From Cristatella mucedo (lineage: Eukaryota > Bryozoa > Phylactolaemata > Cristatellidae): a DNA stretch of 64,000 bases. The notes below the pieces were generated by a model that was not told the DNA's origin, searched no databases, and saw only the letters and a list, made by a program, of their open reading frames with translations. The stretch is from positions 10,848,501 to 10,912,500 of the forward strand of contig WPIO01000001.1 in the NCBI GenBank assembly GCA_009760855.2, given 5' to 3'. Of this stretch, positions 1-11,066 are shown piece by piece. The position numbers and the translations under genes were made by a program. Each line of letters opens with the position of its first letter. The stretch's first letter is position 1.

Positions 1-34
1 ACACACACACACACAAACAGGCAAACACATAAAC
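1..34 (+). repeat. (CA)n microsatellite at the left edge
   Basis: CA dinucleotides with later interruptions, cut by the window edge. Confidence 0.8.
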
Positions 35-361
35 ACATATGCATACACATAATAAGATATAGAGAGAGACAGGGAGTTATGGGAGAGACAGGTGGGTTGT
101 TGAACATGGACAAACAGATACAAACACACAGTCAGACAGACAAAGGCAGTAATTAGCCAACAGTTCACTAAAAATAGTGTTACTATCACAGACCTTTAGC
201 AACAACAGAAACCTAAAGTTTACATGGTCATCATGCCGTCAGAGTTCTTTCTTAGGAAACCAGTAACTCAGACTGCATAAAAACTAGGAGTACCTGCGCA
301 AGAACCTGTTACTCATAGTGTAAGCTTTGTCAATGTGACTCATACTTAATGCTAGGTCTTA

Positions 362-512
362 GCTGAGCAGCAAGGAGCTTGCATTTCACGAACCAGGTCA
401 AGATTCAAGTCAGGTAGCACGCAATTCTGTATTGCCCACTGCAAGTGGGCGCAAGCCACTAAGAATCCTCTGCTGCTACAAAAATAAGGCTGCTGAATAA
501 GCCGTTAAATCA
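362..512 (+). repeat. SINE B (second tRNA-derived SINE family)
   Basis: A tRNA-like head (GGAGCTTGCATTTCACGAAC, AAGATTCAAGTC as a degraded B box) is followed by the family body TATTGCCCACTGCAAG and the tail CTCTGCTGCTACAAAAATAA then GGCTGCTGAATAAGCC. Confidence 0.75.
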
Positions 513-1347
513 TCTTTGCTTCGTAGGTACTTATGCATGCTAAAATTGTGCATGTTTTCTTATTAATAATAAGTTTGTATGTCTCCTTTTCACCCAATGT
601 GAAGTGAAAAGAAAAAATGCATTTCTCCACCCATAAAAATGGTTTATTATTATTATCATTAGGAAAATATCAAGAACTCTAGCAAAAATTCTATTATAAC
701 TAACTTAGTCAGGCCAAGCTGTCATCTGGATATTCAAATATACAGCATATACTAAATACCTGTATTTGCATGGGTTAGAGAGTTATCCATAGATGTCTTT
801 AGTTTCCATCTCACTAACTCATTCTCTTTGTCCTTACCCTTCTCTTTCTTTCTATCTAAACAAACACACAAACAAACACACACACACACACTTGTGTGCA
901 TATCCACCAAAATCTATAGGGAGAATACTAAGAGCAGTAGTCAGGCAGCTGTTTTGGGGCAGAAAAGATTAAAAAGAATGGAGCTTGAGAGGCATTATAA
1001 AGGGAGCAGCAGTAAGATCATGGCAACCATTCACATATACGACCTAGGCTTGATTACAAATGAGAAGTAAACTACAAGAGAAAACCTATTAACAATAGGG
1101 TCTGCTACAGGATTGGATTATCGACAATCCCAAATACATTTAAAGAGTGAAAGTGTCTGGGTCAAGGCAGCACAAAAATCAAAGCAGTGCCTAGACCAGC
1201 CATTCACATTCTGAGCATGTTGGAGAGGACAACTTTCAGGGTTGAAGAGGCCTTAGGATGTAGGTGGCTCCCACTAGCATGTCTGATTTGTCAGTTCATT
1301 CAGGATGCAAAATTGGAATCAATCAAGTGACACATGGGGACACCTAC
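513..1347. other. Intron/intergenic, no gene recognised
   Basis: AT-rich sequence with short CA-rich stretches. The next exons of the CCDC141-like gene were not found here. Confidence 0.6.
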
Positions 1348-1625
1348 CTTCTTGATTTCTTGGTCGACCTTAAGCAGATGGAGACCATGCTCGAGGTAGA
1401 TGCGCCGCTGCGACCAGAGATCCTCAAGGCTGCGCCGCCGATCCTGCAGCCGCTCGAGCACCAGCTCAATTCCATAGCAAGCTGCCGTTGTGGCATGCTG
1501 GCTGCTTCGAGCAAAGGCGCTAACCTCACGTACTCGATCCAGCAGTGCCTGTCCTTTAGACAGTGTGTGCATGGAAGCCTCCAGAATCACTGCAGCATCA
1601 AAGCAAGCACGTGCGGTGAAAGAAG
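1348..1625 (-). CDS. CCDC141-like: CCDC141-like protein, coding exon 5
   Basis: The exon is 278 bp: two bases completing the split codon plus 92 codons, ending in phase 0 before a GTAGGTG donor. The acceptor is TTAATTTTCAG. The sequence contains SKGQALLDRV, a spacer, and then ELVLERLQDRRRSLEDLWSQ followed by RRIYLEHGLHLLKVDQE. The vertebrate protein has RLLELLQDRRRQLDKYLKQQ then QVLQICQWDQQ at the same place, so this is the most diagnostic exon. It is typical spectrin/coiled-coil sequence: amphipathic, Leu-, Arg- and Glu-rich. The remaining two-thirds or more of the gene must lie to the left; no further exon was recognised in 1-1347. Confidence 0.88.
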
Positions 1626-2620
1626 CTGAAAATTAAGAACAGCCATGAACTCCCGGTGTGGGCCGACAAGCAAATTTCAAAGTAGCCCGGTAGAGTTTTA
1701 GGCAGTAAGGCTTCTGCTTGGAAGGAATCAAATGTGACCCATAGCTCTGGTCTCTCAAGTCTGACCATTTGGAAAAAAATATATTTTTTCTAGCCAGCCA
1801 TGCAAAAGCTGCATCCGTGGCAGAAAATACCTTTCATGTTCCATGATACCTACTTTGCTGCAAGTGGACCCTGGAGCGCACCCTTGATACAACAAACAGC
1901 CCTCCCCCAACTTATTTTTTTCCAGCAAAAATAAACTGCCTATCCTGCTGCAGCTATAGCATGCGCTAGCTAGCAAGTAGCATCAGCTAGCTAGTAAACC
2001 AGTCATGAGGCAATTTTGCACAACCACATTTCAGCAGACGAGGATGACCGTACGAAATCTAATGGGGCATCACTCAAAATTAGGTGGTGACATATGCAAA
2101 GGAGTTGTCATAGCACCTGCTTTTTGTTGGAGGGCTGTTCGGCAGGCAGCAGACAGCCATCAACCAGCAGTCACGTGCACTGCCACAAAAATCAAAGCTA
2201 CCACTGTCGAGACCCCAGAAAAACCTACTACCTCGGGTCTGTTCACTATGGGCACATGCTTGCTTTTATACAACCCAAGTACGATAGAGCTTATGCAACC
2301 ATATTTGAAGCCCTGAAGCATTTAAGAATCGAGAATCGATAACACGATGAAAGTCGGATGCTGGGTCGGCCCTAATGAGGCGAACGCTAGCCTCCAGCCA
2401 TCTTAGGTGATCTTGATTCTATTAATTTCGCAGGATCTCATCTACGAACAGACAGCCGTTAGCCATCACTAATTGCAGGTAAATGCTAGCTACTGCCAGA
2501 ATGTAGATAGACTAGCCAAGCCCCCAGTACCCAGCTGTTTACACTGCATGGCTGCTTCCTGAACTATGCCATCAACAAGTCGTGTGTTCGATTGCATCTG
2601 CAGCTAACGCAACAGCTCAC
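1626..2620. other. Intron 4 of the CCDC141-like gene
   Basis: No repeat family or coding segment recognised. Confidence 0.7.
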
Positions 2621-2729
2621 CTTTCCGCTCCTCGTGATGTTCAATTAGCAAGGAGCCGCAGCTTTCGACGTCTACCAGATGACCGCTGTCCGAAAAATTG
2701 ACAACGGCTTCGTCCATCTTTTGCGAAAA
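2621..2729 (-). CDS. CCDC141-like: CCDC141-like protein, coding exon 4
   Basis: The exon is 109 bp: 36 codons plus one base, phase 0 in and phase 1 out. The acceptor is GTTTCAG and the donor is GTGAGC. The peptide begins FSQKMDEAVVNFSDSG and ends SLLIEHHEERK. It is a short spectrin-type helix-turn-helix segment corresponding to the CCDC141 stretch with IDQAEDFLQNT and LLQLHEHHTKELL. The phase-1 end fits the two-base start of exon 5 exactly, giving Ala at the junction. This exon has no long open frame of its own and was recognised from splice sites and the family pattern. Confidence 0.82.
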
Positions 2730-3052
2730 CTGAAACATGGCAAAAGGCATGGCAGCGCCTGCATGGCAGCAGGGGCTGCTTGTGGTTATTTCTGTGGCAG
2801 CTGAGCTCTGCCAGAAGCTGTCTGGTTGCAGCTACCGCCACAATGGGCCCTGGCGTAGGCCTGCTTCAGGCGCAGCTTCTAGCGTCGTTCATAATACGTT
2901 CCCAATACGCCTAATCTGTCCTGCACTAGTCTCATGCGGAACCAAGTCCCGAAGCAAACATCCAGTGGCTGCCTCCATTGTCTGCCATGCAAGCACCCAG
3001 GCTTAGGCAGCTCAAAGTGTTTCACAACCGTCTCCAGATTCCGGCCTATTCA

Positions 3053-3096
3053 GCCCGGCACTCCACTGTCAGCCCGGCACTCCACTGTCAGCCCAC
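3053..3096 (+). repeat. 19-bp tandem duplication
   Basis: CAGCCCGGCACTCCACTGT occurs twice in tandem, with a partial third unit. It lies between exons 3 and 4 of the CCDC141-like gene. Confidence 0.85.
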
Positions 3097-3318
3097 TGGT
3101 GAAACAGGGGCCTCACTGAGCGGATGTAGATGCCAAAGCTGTTGAGGATAAATGCTGCTGTACCACCACCACCGAACCAATAAGGTGGCGACTGTCGGCC
3201 TGCCCCCAAACATGTAGGGTCTGAAGACTCCGGCTCAACTCCCTTCGACCTCACAGCATGCTGCAGAGCATTAGGCATGTAGATAAATCGGGCCAGCATA
3301 GAAATCGAAGCGCCTCAC

Positions 3319-3528
3319 CTCTAAGGCCGTGTTATGGAACGAGACACTCTGCGACAAAAGCTCGGTGCGCCGCTCCATCTCGCTGTTCAGGTCGTGCCAC
3401 GCTTCAGCCAGTGCTTCCGCCATGGCCCTCTGCACCGACCTCTCGCCGGCAGGTGGCTGCTCCCCGCTGCCACCACTGCCGTCAGAGTCCGCCTGAGCGA
3501 GCAAGGCCACCACGCCCTCTTCCTTGGC
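3319..3528 (-). CDS. CCDC141-like: CCDC141-like protein, coding exon 3
   Basis: The exon is 210 bp (70 codons, phase 0). It encodes AKEEGVVALLAQAD, a Gly/Ser-rich linker, then a helix containing AWHDLNSEMERRTELLSQSV and ending FHNTALE before a GTGAGG donor. In CCDC141 the corresponding stretch has GEAWAALVSMLERRTELL, so the family assignment is strong. Two acceptors are possible. The AG ending at 3529 (used here) keeps the gap-free alignment after exon 2, but its pyrimidine tract is weak. The AG ending at 3493 has a better tract but would remove the first 12 residues, which align with the family. The donor and reading frame are clear. Confidence 0.85.
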
Positions 3529-4133
3529 CTACGCGCACCAAGTTCAACAGACAAGATCACTTGCCTGCCACCGACCAACCAGTAACATTATAGCGTCAGC
3601 TATGTGAGGCAGGCAAACCACAAGCCGTGCAAAGCTATCCTGCCCATCTGCAACAGCAGCAGCAGAAGCAGCAGCAGCAGGGCACTACTCCTGGTAGGTA
3701 TCTCGTGATGCCACTACCTTGGTTGCTGCACCTCCACTCTGCTCCTCCTGCTGCTAAGCCTGGTGCTGTTGGCACCTGCGCAAGCAGCCGATAATAGCTA
3801 CATGAATATATGGAAACCCAATGCCGTCCGGCCAAGGCCTTATACAGCCAAACAGACTACCCCACGAGCATGTAGGGTAGCTATCTTCCCCAGCCAATGA
3901 GTGCTAAGGCTAGATGCATGCAGTGGCTAATGCTACTCGATAAATGAACAAGGCTAACATGCTAGTAATCACGTGTGCAATCTACAGAAGCCCAATACTC
4001 AAAGGCCAGTTACAGTCGATTGTCAGACAGAACTTTTAATTTGCAGCTGCATTGGCCGTGACCTGACGAGCAATAGCTGCCACCCCTTTACTGCCCACTG
4101 GAGTGGTCCAGAGTATCACTTTCCAGCATGTGT

Positions 4134-4200
4134 AACGTTCCTAGAAAGTGATTGGGTCCTCTTGGGGTGCTACAAAAATGTCTTATTATTGTTCTTGCTA
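4134..4200 (+). repeat. SINE A/LINE A tail-only fragment
   Basis: CCTAGAAAGTGATTGGGTCC, CTTGGGGTGCTACAAAAATG and TTATTATTG match the shared 3' tail. No head or coding part is recognisable upstream. Confidence 0.65.
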
Positions 4201-5118
4201 CAAGCAAGCAGATCAACCTCCGCCTTTGAGTTCTTTACCATCACATTGACATGCTGATAATCTAGATTGTGACTGAAGATACTGCATGGGTTATAACGGC
4301 TGTTAGCATGCACTGAGCTGCTGAAGATGAGCATAAAGCAGGAGCAACTAGTGAATAAAGGTCGATATGTTGTCAACTTCCACTGCTCTAATGTATAAAG
4401 TCCTAAGAGAAACAAATCACTGCAAAGCCACTTCACACAATGTGCAGAGGAAGCCTAACTGATTAGTGATAACAATATGTGCCATTACATCATACATAAG
4501 CAAGTCAAGGACGATCCACACGGACAAAGCAAATACTGTAAGAAGGTGAGCTTTTAGCTTGAATTTAAATTTTGTCACATCAGGCAATGTGGTAACAAAG
4601 AAACGAAGGAAATGGGAAACAGGCTTAAAGGTCAGTAGTGTGGCTCATAAGGTATGACCAGGCCACTCGGTGCTTCTGAGCTACCAATCTTAGAACCGGA
4701 TCCTCCAGTGCCATTTCGAGCATGGGAGGAATGCTGCCGGACAACCGTAATCGATTGGCTGCAAACCCGACGCTAACTGCTATAACAACGTACTACAACA
4801 TTGTAGTTACAGGGATGCCCTTAACTGCAGATTTTCTTTAAACGTCTAATGTCTGCTCTCCCTGATGTTCCCAAACTTTTAGCAAGTGAGCACAGAACTT
4901 CGTCCTTCACTCTGCTGCATTCCTTTGTATTGCAACAGCAAATATGTTAGATGCAAGCAACACACATATACAGACTATAAGTCGGAAAAGCACATCCGTA
5001 AGCATTTTCTGGTCTTAGGTGGGTGTGCACAAAAACAACTATCCGAAAACGGCAGCTGTTTTTAAGAAAGGCACCGTCCTGCCAGAGTGCACTGTGTCCT
5101 GGCTTCCACTCGAGCTCT

Positions 5119-5240
5119 CCTGGTTTGGCTCAGGTGCAAGATGCTCGCCTTTAACAAACAAGGTCGCGGGCTCGAGCCCTGCGGCATATGAAAACATGTG
5201 GTTAGAATTAAAGTTCTCTTTGGACGCTACAAAAATGAAG
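5119..5240 (+). repeat. SINE A (tRNA-derived, LINE A-type tail)
   Basis: The tRNA-like head has an A-box-like TGGCTCAGGTGCAAGATG and a B box GGGCTCGAGCCC. The tail is TTAAAGTTCTCTTTGGACGC, which resembles the LINE A 3' end. It lies in intron 2 of the CCDC141-like gene. Confidence 0.88.
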
Positions 5241-5869
5241 TATTGTTCTTCTTTCTTTTCCTTCCATGCTTGCATGTTTCTTTCTTAATACAAGTGCATG
5301 TTTCTCGGTATCCATATGCAGGTTGCTGTTTAAATGCTGAGCATGTTGCTTTCTTCGTTGCATGCATTTAGGAACGTACTGTACAAACCTTTATGTAGAA
5401 TGCAAGTACAAAAAGAGAGATAAAGTATTTGGATGCAAAATAATTTGACTCTATAGCAGCCACCCACCATGAAAGCTGTCTACTCACCTAAATTTTTAGT
5501 AACTATTGAACAGTGATGTTACCAAAATATTAGCACTTGTTGAAATAAGAAAAACCTATGTTTTTCCACGGTTTCAAGTATCATGATCTATGTAGTCAAA
5601 ACGACATTGCATATCTCTTAAATGCAACTATTTATCAAACTTACCCAGGCATGGAGATGATCAAATGTTAGTACACACAGGCTGCTATGCTACTCTAGAA
5701 TTGTTGCAAGTGAAAAAATGTGCTTCGGCATAAATAGTATGGGCGGCAAGCTGCTCTAACCCCATATCGACTTCATCCCACAAATACTTAATTGGATTAA
5801 AGTGGAAAGACTGACTTAGCCATCTATAGACATCACGGGAGCATAGCCAACCTCAAATAATTCTTTTTG

Positions 5870-7416
5870 TAAGAAAACGGGTCGTGGCAGACCAGCTGAA
5901 CTCGTATATCGAAACCTCACACCTTGCTAGTAAGTTCCAGTCTGGCTTTAGAGCTAATCACTCCACAGAGTCAGCATTGCTTCGGGTATACAACGACCTA
6001 CTTAGGAATGCAGACATGGGTAGAGTGTCTCTTCTTGTTTTGCTCGATCTTTCGGCAGCTTTTGATACCATCGATCACAAAGTACTTCTAGAGCGCCTCT
6101 CATCTCGCCTGGGCATCACTGGCACTGCTCTGCAGTGGTTCAGGTCCTATCTCAGTGGGAGACTCCAGAGTGTTGACGTGAATGGACAAAGATCATCTGA
6201 AGTACCTCTAAAATATGGAGTACCTCAGGGCTCTGTGCTAGGTCCGGTCCTTTTCACCGTTTATACTCTCCCTCTCGCTGATGTGATTGCCAAGCACAAT
6301 CTAGGCTTTCACTTCTATGCGGATGACACTCAGTTGTACCTTTGCTTTGATCCCTCCCAGCCTTCGAGCACCCCAAATTCTCTCAACTCACTTGCTGCAT
6401 GCATTGATGACATCCGATCATGGATGGCAGCAAATTTTCTAAAACTAAACGATGATAAAACTAACTTACTAGTTATGGGCAAACCTAGTGTTATTCAGAA
6501 ATTGGAAAGGCTGACTTTCAAAATTGGCTCTGCCAGCATATCTCCAGTTGAATCAGCTCGAAATCTAGGTGACATATTCCAAAGCGACCTCTCGTTAGAC
6601 GACCACATCAGCTCCACAGTCAAATCAGCCTATTTTCAGCTTCATAACATTGCTAAAATTAGGGCTTGTTTAGATAAGGATACCACGTCCAAGTTGGTCC
6701 ATGCATTTGTGACATCTCGTCTCGACTTCTACAACTCACTGCTTACTGGCCTACCAGCATGTGCGATCAGGCGATTGCAGCTGGTGCAAAACTCTGCAGC
6801 TAGGCTTGTCTGTCGTGAGCGTCGCAGTTGCCACATTACTCCACTTCTCGCCGACCTGCACTGGTTACCACTCAAGCAACGGATTGACTTCAAGGTTTTG
6901 TCGCTCACTTTTAGGTCTCTTCATTCTATGGCTCCAGCCTATCTTTCAGAGATACTACCCCATCAGGCAAAGCCTCGTACCACTCGCTTTTCGGAATCCA
7001 ACAGTCTAGAAATACCTCGTACAAACCTTAAATCCTTTGGAGACCGTGCATTTAGCTCGTATGCTCCCACAGCCTGGAACTCCCTCCCGACCTGCATCAG
7101 AACATCCCCTGACCTGACCACATTTAAAAGAAACTTAAAAACATACCTATTTAGGACAGCATTTAGTGGGTCCTTGTGATTCGTCCTCGATGTGCTTATG
7201 CGTGCTGACACTGTTCATGCTGCCACTAACCACATTTGCATGCTGACCCAGTGCATGTAACCCCTAACCATGTTATTCATTTTGTTTGTTTTTCAAGCAT
7301 GATTTTACTTACTATTCTATTGCGTATCACTTTGCAGCAAATGTAAAGCGCCTAGAAAGAGATTAAGTTCTCTGAGGGCGCTTTATCAAGTGCAATATTA
7401 TTATTATTATTATTAT
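5870..7416 (+). mobile_element. LINE A: L2/CR1-like non-LTR retrotransposon, 5'-truncated
   Basis: A 5'-truncated non-LTR element. It starts inside the reverse-transcriptase domain, carries the open 3' part of ORF2 to a stop at 7177-7179, then a 3' UTR and an (ATT)n tail. The 3' UTR ends in a conserved block containing AAGCGCCTAGAAAGAGATT and CTGAGGGCGCTTTATC. The endonuclease domain is missing. The element is inserted in a Tc1/mariner transposase relic in intron 2 of the CCDC141-like gene, antisense to that gene. No clear target duplication was found. Confidence 0.9.
5884..7179 (+). CDS. LINE A reverse transcriptase (ORF2 C-terminal fragment)
   Basis: This uninterrupted frame of about 431 codons has no true ATG start; it opens at the truncation point with a GTG codon (VADQLNSYIE). 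Visible RT motifs are DLSAAFDTIDH (residues about 55-65), GVPQGSVLGP (about 112-121) and the catalytic box FYADDTQLY (about 144-152), followed by SWMAANFLKLNDDKT and the thumb. The C-terminal part, with SRLDFYNSLLTGLP and DLHWLPLKQRIDFKVL, is characteristic of the L2/CR1 group. The protein would carry out target-primed reverse transcription in the full element. The frame is intact despite the truncation, which suggests a fairly young insertion. It is not a host gene. Confidence 0.9.
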   Translation: MADQLNSYIETSHLASKFQSGFRANHSTESALLRVYNDLLRNADMGRVSLLVLLDLSAAFDTIDHKVLLERLSSRLGITGTALQWFRSYLSGRLQSVDVNGQRSSEVPLKYGVPQGSVLGPVLFTVYTLPLADVIAKHNLGFHFYADDTQLYLCFDPSQPSSTPNSLNSLAACIDDIRSWMAANFLKLNDDKTNLLVMGKPSVIQKLERLTFKIGSASISPVESARNLGDIFQSDLSLDDHISSTVKSAYFQLHNIAKIRACLDKDTTSKLVHAFVTSRLDFYNSLLTGLPACAIRRLQLVQNSAARLVCRERRSCHITPLLADLHWLPLKQRIDFKVLSLTFRSLHSMAPAYLSEILPHQAKPRTTRFSESNSLEIPRTNLKSFGDRAFSSYAPTAWNSLPTCIRTSPDLTTFKRNLKTYLFRTAFSGSL

Positions 7417-8138
7417 AACTTAGGCTGCATTGTGTTTGAACCAGTCACTTTAGAAAATATAATCCCGTTTATGAAGTGCCGTAGCACTCGAGAGTCATGC
7501 TTTGAGGAAGGTATAAAGAGATGTCTTGGCTAATGATGCCGGGTATGCATTGCAGGACTCCATTGGATGTCATTACCATTGAAGCAACCCCATACAAGGA
7601 TAACTGCCCCCACCCCGAATTAGACCATTGGTTGCAGAGATTTGGGTAAATATATTTCAACAAGTCACCGAATCTTTTTTAAGTCTTCTTTATCAGTTCA
7701 AATAGTGTGAATTTGCCTTCATCACTCCACGCAACTTCATTTTCATCTTCAGCAGTCAAGCAGATCTGAACCTTGGCTTATCGTAAATGGCTTGTCTTAT
7801 CAGTCGTAGATAGAAGTGTTTTCCTCTTAGCGACTAGAGAAAAGCAGATCAACCTCATCTACTCGCCTTCTATAGAAGTCACTTCTAGCTTGCTTCCCAT
7901 GCGATGCTTGCAAGACTGTGAGCATGAGCTTTTGCAGAAGCAAAACGGTCCTTCAACACCTCCAACTTAATGGTTGTGTTTTCTGGCCTAGCGGTAGCTT
8001 GAGGCCAGCCTAACCGTGCCGCAGTTTCAGGACTCCCAGTCTTCACCACCTTGACGTTGTACGAAAAATGTTATTCTTCGGTATTGATAGAGTCACGGCA
8101 ATTTGACAATATACGTGTCCTGCCTTGTACAATGTCAG

Positions 8139-8203
8139 TTTTAAAGTTCCTGGGGAGAGATTTTGCTCTCTTAAGGTGCTATACAAAACAATTATTGTTG
8201 TTA
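8139..8203 (+). repeat. SINE A/LINE A tail-only fragment
   Basis: AAAGTTCCTGGGGAGAGATT, TTGCTCTCTTAAGGTGC and TACAAAACAATTATTG match the shared tail. Confidence 0.65.
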
Positions 8204-10009
8204 ACATGGTGGCCGGGTAAAAATGGCATGTATGAGTTCGTCCCAGTAGGCGCTTGCCTGTGCCACCATTTGCCACTTGGGCTGGCCATGCTCTCCTGTG
8301 AGCTGTGCCGAGTGGCTGGCTGCTATTGCCTCATGCACAAGAACGTGGGTTATGGCCGCATAAGGTCTTTTTTGTAATAATGCTTGCGAATTCAGCGTGG
8401 TCACTTCGGTTATGTTCTTTGGCAGCCTTGGAAGTGCACACACCCTGGTGGTCAAAGTTTACAAAATGCCTCCAGGGCTAAATCGCGGTGAAGACTGCCA
8501 CGTCCTAGTGTTGTAGCTTGATATCGATAAGCAGCCACGGTGAAATCAGAGCTGTACTTAATATATGCTCTATATCAGCAGATTTGTTTAATCAAAGATG
8601 AGAATGATAGGCCGGTGCATGATCACTCCGTACTCCTTCACTTTTTATTGATGTCTTTTACCGCCAGCATGTTTCGTTTTAATTTCCTGCCAACATGCTT
8701 CTGCCAGGTCCACTTGGCCTAACAGATGTTTGCATACGAGGCCATTTGTAAGAGATTTGACACAGCTATTCGCAATTCAGATTTTGCAGTTGCTAAAACG
8801 AGTTTAATTGCGTGCCAAGCTATCTTTAAGTGTCACTCCTAATCTTGCTGATGTTTTTGCTTAGTAGACCACTTTTATTTTACAAGTATAAGTTTTAGAT
8901 ATTTGGACATGTTTTCTTGGTGATCTCGTCCGTGTTTTGCATTATCAAAGGTGAGAGCAGTTCCATGATTACCCAGCTTGCTCTGCTCAGTATCTGACTC
9001 GGGGACTGACATGCCTGCACAGATATCTAGATTGCAGCCACTGGCTCATTTGGAATAGATGTACACCATGCAGCATCAAGCATACCAGGGCGATTAGCCT
9101 AACATCTGATTCGATTGTGTTGTCTTGAGTAGTCCTTCTAACTGTATGCCACCGGTATAAGCACAGTACCCTGCTGCATCATCAGCAATGCCACAAAGTG
9201 TAAGCTCACAATTGATACAACTGATGGCAAACTGAGGCAGAGGAGCAGCCAAAAGATACGTCCTTCACCCAGCCGATTTTCTTACGTCCAAGTGACATTT
9301 TAGCCCCCAGCCTTGTGTGGCATTTATCTAACGTCCGACAGATCTTGTTTAGGCTCTCCCTTTTCTTGCTATTGCACTGCAATCCCCTTGGGTCAAGGGT
9401 AGATAGCCCTAAAATGTTGCATCGTCGGGTCGCCTCCCAGTAACCTTGACTGTTTGTTTTCAACTTGCTACATACATTTTACATGCCTCCAGTAATATCT
9501 CAAATATTCTGAAGCTGACTTGCTGATTGAGCACTTTGAAGTAAATATAAACAACGGGATCGTGCTTACACTTCTAAAACAACAATAAGTTAAAACTTTA
9601 GGTGCCAGAGGATTTCTTGACAACTGCCTTTCAGCCCCACATTGTAAAACTTCTTTGTGTGCATGGCTACAAAATGAACATAGCTTTATATGTATAACTA
9701 CAAGTTACCTAATGCTGAGCTGGCTGTCACGCTTAAGCCTCTAACAAAAAGCTAGAAGCTAATTGAAGTAGCCATTGTTTATAAATCGCTCTAGTTATAA
9801 GCAGACTTAAGAGAGCAATGCTTTGATTGATAATTTTGGAATATGTGTGCCTTCTGAGAATTCCACAAACTGCCTTAATAATAATAATAATAGATATTTT
9901 ATACAGCCCTAAACGAGAAACAAATGTCGTATGCACTTGCCTTCGATGGCTTTGTATATATGGATATATTTTTGAGCATCAGTGAAAGTGCTCACATCAT
10001 CAGTAACTA
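8204..10009. other. Intron 2 sequence, nothing recognised
   Basis: AT-rich. An AAT-rich stretch near 9880-9900 followed by TTATACAGCCCTAAACGAG may be a very old LINE A/SINE A tail on the minus strand. Confidence 0.5.
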
Positions 10010-10098
10010 AACAAAGACAAAAATAAGAAATGAGTGTAATACAGGAGAATCCTCTATAGCCCATTCAAAGCCATTGTGGCTTTCGGCATGCATATGGT

Positions 10099-10194
10099 AG
10101 CCAACAGGCTCCATTTCACTGTAGCCAGCAGACTCCATTTCACTGTTGCCAACAGACTCCATTTCACCGTTGCCAGCAGACTCCACTTCACGAA
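10099..10194 (+). repeat. 24-bp tandem repeat, four units
   Basis: Four units similar to GCCAACAGACTCCATTTCAC, inside the LINE B relic. Other LINE B copies have one unit here, so this is a local expansion. Confidence 0.85.
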
Positions 10195-10734
10195 ACATAC
10201 AGAAAGTGAGAAGCATAGCCGAGTCACGAAAGTAATTTAGGAAGTGAGTAGCATGAAAGTGGCCACTTAGGACCGCCAGAAAGGATGCGGAATTAGTGGT
10301 GGTAGAAGTGAAAAAGCCAATTAATGCCTAGGAATTTGAAGTGAGTTTCACAGTCTAGGACATTCAGGGCAAATATTTCTGTCACTAACTGTCTTCAAGC
10401 AAAAGAATGGAACGCCTGAGGACACGAAGGTGCTGGAAATGGTACAGCAGTTCTGCTAGACCAGTCAGCTAATGCACGGTGGGCCTTGTGGATCAGAGTA
10501 AACAGATTCACCAGTAGCTCGCCAAAACTAAATAAGAGTAGTCCACTGTAGACAGAACCATAGTACGACCTTTAGCCAGCCATCACAGTAGGCAGTCCCT
10601 AATCTTGGACAAAAAACGACCGTGATGACTAGCTGTGGAAGTGGTGTTCGTCACGTAATTTTAAACGGCATGCAGTTCAAAGACGACACCTTAATTCCGA
10701 GCTCGTGATGATAGTCGCACTACAGCACAATAAA

Positions 10735-11066
10735 TTACCAAATTTTTACGAGTATAATACACACCCAAGTATAAATCGCACCCTAAATTTATGGATGCAA
10801 TTTTTTGAAAAAGGTTTTATTAAACAATAGTATTGCTGAATATATATCGCATTTTGTATTAATATATGTTTGCTTTAATCATCTCAGTTAGCAAGACTCG
10901 TCATCAGTATCTGCTAACATCTTCATACGCTTCTGCAGCATTGTCAATGTCTGAATCGTCACTTTCATTGTAAGCAGTGACTGACTTGCAGTTTATAAGT
11001 CGCAGGTTCATTTTTTCAAAAATAAATTGGAAAAATGTGCGACTTATATTCGTTAAAATATGGTAA
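10735..11066. mobile_element. Diverged TIR element inside LINE B relic
   Basis: Left end TTACCAAATTTTTACGAGTA and right end, on the other strand, TTACCATATTTTAACGAATA, each followed by a TATAAGTCGCAC-like block. This resembles the termini of the 42.45-kb element in spacing and sequence. It interrupts the LINE B relic and has no coding capacity. Confidence 0.65.

Larger units (their letters stand above)
5690..8045 (-). pseudogene. Tc1/mariner transposase relic, split by LINE A
   Basis: Read on the minus strand from about 8045 to 5690, with LINE A (5870-7416) in between. Recognisable pieces are VKTGSPETAARLGWPQ (the HTH-linker GRP region), WSDEGKFTLF, GVGAVILVWGCFNG, DISLYLPQSM and, beyond LINE A, WLSQSFHFNPIKYLWDEVD. 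These are the conserved order and motifs of Tc1-family transposases (WSDESKF, VWGCF, SPDLNPIEHLWDE). Stops and frameshifts make it dead. Boundaries and terminal repeats were not found, so the coordinates are approximate. Confidence 0.75.

Noticed and set aside
1264-1629. Plus-strand frame of 121 codons
   Set aside because: Antisense shadow of CCDC141-like exon 5.
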